Positions 21,088-23,797 of a DNA stretch of 23,797 nt are shown one piece after another. The notes beneath the pieces are model-generated. The model had not been told where the DNA came from. It saw only the letters and a program-made list of their open reading frames with translations, and searched no databases. Location: positions 1 through 23,797 of IMG/VR virus record IMGVR_UViG_3300008459_000402; one strand, given 5' to 3'. Source of the stretch: a virus. Each line of letters begins with the position of its first letter. Positions within the stretch are counted from its first letter, which is position 1. Made by a program: the position numbers and the translations under genes.

Positions 21088-21512
21088 CCACCTACGCCCA
21101 AGACCTCAACCGCGCCTGTCGCGCGTTCCTGCGCTCCTGCGACCGCGAAGCCGAGTACCTGCGCCGCTCAAGCGCCGCCACCATGGGACGCGGGGGCGAT
21201 GTGTACCTGCCACCCGCAACGCCCCTCCAGGCACTCGCCCTCTCCGTGCTCGCGTACGAGGACCCCTACACACTCCCCGAGGACGAGCCCACAGAGGCGA
21301 ACCTGTACCCGCCCCCCTTGCCCCCTGCACCCACGGAGCCCACACCCAAAACCCGCACCCAGCGCACGGGCGCACGCTTCCGCGCCACACCCGAGACCAA
21401 GGCGCTCGCAGTGAAACTCAAGCGCCGTGGGCTCAGTTACGCGGAGATCGCGCGCGAGTTGGGCATGGCCGCGCAAACCGTCGCAAAGTGGCTTAGGTGC
21501 CCCGCACCCTAG
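21084..21512 (+). CDS. HTH protein, paralogue B
   Basis: A 142-aa protein with a GTG start at 21084 overlapping the stop of paralogue A (GTGA). It shares the N-terminal TYAQDLNRAC.AFLR and the DP[YF]TLP[ED]DEPTE[AT]N block with A, at high DNA identity, so the two arose by tandem duplication. Its C-terminus (ETKALAVKLKRRGLSYAEIA then ELGMAAQTVAKWLRC) is a helix-turn-helix. It has no coiled coil and no repeat linker. This suggests a short and a long form that may compete for sites or form mixed complexes. Its stop TAG is part of the CTAGCCC-type repeat that follows. Confidence 0.68.
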   Translation: MTTYAQDLNRACRAFLRSCDREAEYLRRSSAATMGRGGDVYLPPATPLQALALSVLAYEDPYTLPEDEPTEANLYPPPLPPAPTEPTPKTRTQRTGARFRATPETKALAVKLKRRGLSYAEIARELGMAAQTVAKWLRCPAP

Positions 21513-21573
21513 CCCCCAACCTCTAGCCCCTAGCCCCTAGCCCCTAGCCCTCACGCACCCCAACCTCTAGCCC
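21507..21573. repeat. CTAGCCC heptad repeats with G-quadruplex potential between convergent genes
   Basis: Four perfect copies of CTAGCCC run from 21523 to 21550. Before and after them is a 16-bp direct repeat (CCCCAACCTCTAGCCC at 21514-21529 and 21558-21573). On the minus strand this gives six G-runs of 3-5 separated by CTA or a 9-base loop, the standard form for a G-quadruplex. The stretch lies between the stops of paralogue B (TAG at 21510-21512) and the convergent minus-strand gene (TAG at 21585-21583). There is no ordinary hairpin terminator here, so this element may stop transcription or stall replication. Confidence 0.8.
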
Positions 21574-21582
21574 TCCCAGCGC

Positions 21583-22209
21583 CTAGTCCAACATCGTGGG
21601 GTACAGGGTGGGGAGGTCCAAACGCTGACGAATGCCCTCGTACTCCGAGAAGTACAAGTGCAAGTACCCCACGCTCGCATTGTACCTCGCCGCCCAAGCA
21701 TACGCCTCCTCTAGCCCCGCAGAGGTGCGCGTCATAGGGTACATAATCCCCTCACAAGCCTTGCGGCGCGTGTTCAGCCTACTCAGACCCGCCCGTACCG
21801 ACTCAAACAAGACTGTCGTGTTCTCGGGATACGCGGAGTCCCCCTCATCCTCGTACAGCACGAACGCCCCATCAAGGGGACGCGATACAAGCGCGCCATA
21901 TTGCCCATGAGGGAGCACGAACGCTCCATCAAGGGCCCACGGAGACCTGTGCTGGGTGCGCGCGTGTGTGCGATACATGGCCCGCTCCACTACGGGGCGC
22001 ACCGCGGGGTGCTGGGCGATGGCGTCTTGCACCACCAGGTACGCCTCAAGGGGCGAAATCTTGTGCTCGCTCCAAGAAAACATAGGGGTGAGGGACCCCG
22101 CGCACGACCCCAAACGCGTCACACACACCTCAATGTAGTCCTCGGGGCCCGTGATGGGCTCGGCGTTCAGCTCTTGGGCGAGCTTCAGGTACTCAGCAAA
22201 AGTTCTCAT
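21583..22209 (-). CDS. Hypothetical protein (208 aa)
   Basis: Read from ATG 22209 (MRTFAEYLKLAQELNAEPIT), with GGAG 8 bases upstream and a probable promoter beyond it. The word LDGAFVL occurs twice (residues 93-99 and 112-118), from a ~21-bp DNA repeat. The surroundings contain MFSWSEHKISPLEAYLVVQD, VLFESVRAGLSRLNTRRKAC and EEAYAWAARYNASVGYLHLY. It is rich in Tyr and looks like a soluble alpha/beta protein. I recognise no family or catalytic motif. It stands alone on the minus strand between the HTH trio and the sliding clamp gene. Confidence 0.6.
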   Translation of the reverse strand: MRTFAEYLKLAQELNAEPITGPEDYIEVCVTRLGSCAGSLTPMFSWSEHKISPLEAYLVVQDAIAQHPAVRPVVERAMYRTHARTQHRSPWALDGAFVLPHGQYGALVSRPLDGAFVLYEDEGDSAYPENTTVLFESVRAGLSRLNTRRKACEGIMYPMTRTSAGLEEAYAWAARYNASVGYLHLYFSEYEGIRQRLDLPTLYPTMLD

Positions 22210-22277
22210 GTATCTGTCTCCAAGCCCACACGGGGCAGGTTGCGGTCCTTCACGGGCAGGGGCGCCCGCTCGCTCCC

Positions 22278-22307
22278 CTAATACACCGAAACACCCCCTA
22301 CGGACAA
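22278..22307 (-). promoter_or_regulatory. Putative promoter of the 208-aa gene
   Basis: On the minus strand TTGTCC (+ 22302-22307), an 18-bp spacer and TATTAG (+ 22278-22283) each match the sigma-70 boxes at 4 of 6. Directly upstream (+ 22308-22340) is an A/T-rich tract of about 30 bases that would act as an UP element. The tract may also serve the divergent clamp gene, where it is followed by TTCACA, a weak -35. No good -10 for that side is seen. Confidence 0.4.
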
Positions 22308-22400
22308 GTAATAGTAAAAATAAATAGTGATTATTTCACACCGCAGACTCGCCCCGCCTCCCGTGTTCTCGTGCCCACCACACACACCACAGGAGGCACG

Positions 22401-23489
22401 ATGCCCGTCACTCTATCAGCCAAGACCCTAGCAGACGCCGCCGCCCGCGTGGCAAAGTTCACGCACTCCAGCTCCCTCGCCCCCGTGCTCTCATGCACCT
22501 TGTTGGAGGTCAACCAGGGAGCCGTGACCCTCAGTGCCACCGACACGACATACGCCGCGCGCGTGCGTGTCCCCTGTGACTCCGCCGAGCGGTGGCGCGT
22601 GTGCGTGGACGCCAAGAAGCTCGCGCAGGCCCTCAAGGCTCTCAGCGGCGAGGTCACCTTGGCCACGGGCACAGGTGAGCTGATCCTCAAGAGCGGGCGC
22701 GCGAGACTCGCCCTCAAGGTCACGGACGCGGACGAGTACCCCGAACTCCCAAGCATCACCGCCGCGCCCCAAGAGCTACACGCGCCCACGCTCGCACGCG
22801 CCCTAGAGGCTGTCCTCCCCGCCTCTAGTCAGGACTCCACGCGCCCCAACATCGCCACCGTGTACCTAGACAGCCACAACGGGCACCTGGTGACCGTTGC
22901 CACCGATGGACACCGCCTCCACAGCGCGGTGACCGCGCTCTCGTGGGACGCGCCCGCGCTTATCGGTTCGGAGGGAGCCAGGCACTTTGTAAACGCGCTC
23001 AAGGGCGCAGGCACCTGCACGCTCGCGCGCGAGGGGTCTAGCCTCCTGCTCCGCGCAGGTGACACCGAGGTCCACGCGCGCCTAAGCGCGGAGCGCTTCC
23101 CCCCGTGGCAGTCCGTGGTCCCCAAGGACACGCCCGTGGCCACGCTCACCTTGCACGCCCAGGAACTGGCTGACGCGCTCAAGCGCGCCAAGCTCGCCGC
23201 CTCCGAGGACCTGCCCGCCGTGTCCCTCTCCGTGGAGCACGGAGAGCTTGTGCTACGCGCCACAGGGGAGCGCGCCCAAACGGAGGAGCGCGTGCCCACC
23301 GAGACCCAAGGGGACCTCCCCCTCACGGGGCTCGCGCTGGAGTACGCGCAGGAGGCGCTTGTGGCGCTGGGCGCGGAGCAGGTCACCTTGACCTCGCGTG
23401 GCACGCGCTCCGCGGTCGTGTTCGCCCCCGTGGACACCCCCGAGGGCGCGCCCCAGGTCTCGTGCGTGGTCATGCCCCGCCGTATCTAG
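22401..23489 (+). CDS. dnaN: DNA polymerase III beta-like sliding clamp
   Basis: A 362-aa protein, the same length class as bacterial beta clamps (about 366 aa), which ring DNA and hold the polymerase. ATG 22401 (MPVTLSAKTLADAAARVAKF) has AGGAGG 4 bases upstream. Three clamp domains can be followed. The first includes LEVNQGAVTLSATDTTYAAR and LILKSGRARLALKVTDADEY. The second includes VATDGHRLHSA (residues 167-177), the family's signature, preceded by SSQDSTRPNIATVYL. The third ends with FAPVDTPEGAPQVSCVVMPRRI, a match to the usual C-terminal 'MPMRL'. It is flanked by AT-rich islands. Phage clamps of the bacterial type are less common than T4 gp45-type ones. It implies that this phage recruits a host-type polymerase III or its own clamp-binding polymerase. 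Confidence 0.95.
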   Translation: MPVTLSAKTLADAAARVAKFTHSSSLAPVLSCTLLEVNQGAVTLSATDTTYAARVRVPCDSAERWRVCVDAKKLAQALKALSGEVTLATGTGELILKSGRARLALKVTDADEYPELPSITAAPQELHAPTLARALEAVLPASSQDSTRPNIATVYLDSHNGHLVTVATDGHRLHSAVTALSWDAPALIGSEGARHFVNALKGAGTCTLAREGSSLLLRAGDTEVHARLSAERFPPWQSVVPKDTPVATLTLHAQELADALKRAKLAASEDLPAVSLSVEHGELVLRATGERAQTEERVPTETQGDLPLTGLALEYAQEALVALGAEQVTLTSRGTRSAVVFAPVDTPEGAPQVSCVVMPRRI

Positions 23490-23563
23490 CCCCCAAACAA
23501 GGCGCACGGGGCGCGCTCAAAAGTGCGAGGAAATAGGGGCGGGGCGACTAGGGCTCAAATAAA

Positions 23564-23579
23564 AGTAAAATATTTTACT
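23564..23579. repeat. Perfect 16-bp palindrome AGTAAAATATTTTACT
   Basis: A perfect, A/T-rich palindrome in the AT island between the clamp gene and the next gene, with a further ATATAT-like stretch before a TTGACA. The related half word AGTAAAA recurs in the island upstream of the clamp gene (22313-22319), so the same protein could bind both. Confidence 0.85.
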
Positions 23580-23587
23580 AAATATAT

Positions 23588-23616
23588 TTGACACTAGGGA
23601 CGGGGGAGGCTAGGTT
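23588..23616 (+). promoter_or_regulatory. Putative sigma-70-like promoter for the right-edge gene
   Basis: TTGACA (23588-23593) matches the -35 consensus exactly. It is followed by 17 bases and TAGGTT (23611-23616), a weak -10 (3 of 6). The A/T tract upstream would be an UP element. Transcription would start near 23623, giving a leader of about 60 bases before ATG 23687. Confidence 0.45.
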
Positions 23617-23686
23617 CAGAGCATCGGGGCCACTCGGGACCCCTCAACACAGACCGCGCCCCCCTAGGCGCCAAGGACCGCACACC

Positions 23687-23797
23687 ATGAGCACCCAGCT
23701 CCTCGCCCTCATCAACATCATCAACGACTCCCTGTTCTCCATCGAGCACGGCGACACCCTCACGGGCGCCGAGATCCTTGAGCAGAACGAGGACAAG
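23687..23797 (+). CDS. Start of an unknown gene, cut by the right edge
   Basis: From ATG 23687 the frame is open for 37 codons to the window edge: MSTQLLALINIINDSL, then a short GDTLTGAEILEQNEDK stretch. AAGGA lies about 11 bases upstream, a little far. The fragment looks helical and is too short to name. Being downstream of the clamp gene on the same strand, behind its own promoter-like boxes, it probably belongs to the DNA-replication block. Confidence 0.55.
   Translation, partial: MSTQLLALINIINDSLFSIEHGDTLTGAEILEQNEDK

Larger units (their letters stand above)
23490..23686. other. Intergenic region after the clamp gene
   Basis: About 200 bases without a gene. The left part is GC-rich, with no clear hairpin terminator. 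The middle holds an AT-rich island with a palindrome and promoter boxes. The right part is the leader of the next gene. The word ACTAGGG occurs twice (23547-23553 and 23593-23599), either side of the AT-rich island. Confidence 0.5.

Noticed and set aside
21507-21573. CRISPR array
   Set aside because: The repeat is a 7-bp tandem without spacers and there are no cas genes nearby.
1-23797. tRNA or rRNA genes
   Set aside because: No cloverleaf with a GGTTCGAATCC-type arm or rRNA-like stretch was noticed on either strand. A covariance-model search would settle this.

Overview
The window looks like part of the genome, or prophage, of a tailed bacteriophage with a contractile tail (myovirus morphology) and visibly high GC. 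Most coding is recognisable phage head, neck and tail machinery, and there are no ribosomal, tRNA or house-keeping genes. The host cannot be named from the sequence. High GC and strong G/C third-position preference suggest a high-GC bacterial host. No integrase, terminase or complete phage end is seen.

Region 1 (about 1-16.8 kb, all minus strand, read from high to low coordinate) is a compact virion operon in the classic order. It runs: cysteine-peptidase endolysin, portal, a two-part protein with a zincin (HExxH) motif, three small head-associated ORFs, Mu F-like head morphogenesis protein, prohead protease, scaffold, major capsid protein, a small ORF, head-tail connector, a Cys-rich neck protein, two more neck/tail-completion proteins, tail sheath, tail tube, tail assembly chaperones G and G-T (joined by a programmed frameshift), and the start of the tape measure protein, which runs off the left edge. 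Genes abut or overlap by 1-8 bases, so translation is probably coupled. An AT-rich TTGAC-containing patch before the scaffold gene may be an internal promoter for scaffold and capsid.

Region 2 (16.8-22.2 kb) is an accessory/early region whose strands alternate. It holds a dCMP deaminase (minus), a 92-aa unknown (plus), a Dps/ferritin-like protein (minus), a very acidic 47-aa ORF (plus), and a minus-strand set of HTH protein, DUF3310-type protein and a sigma-factor-like protein. Divergent from that set is a plus-strand trio containing two tandem paralogous HTH proteins. A minus-strand unknown gene converges on the trio across a heptanucleotide repeat with G-quadruplex potential.

Region 3 (22.2-23.8 kb, plus strand) holds a phage-encoded DNA polymerase sliding clamp (DnaN-like), flanked on both sides by AT-rich islands, one with a perfect 16-bp palindrome, and the start of another gene cut by the right edge.

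Together the genes give a virion-building operon on one strand and a DNA-metabolism/regulation block (clamp, dCMP deaminase, sigma factor, HTH proteins, DNA-protecting Dps-like protein) on mixed strands. The least ordinary items are the C-run frameshift that must be -2 or +1, the zincin gene whose C-terminal two thirds has a different base composition, the tandem HTH paralogues, the G-rich heptad repeat between convergent stops, and the small acidic plus-strand ORF.
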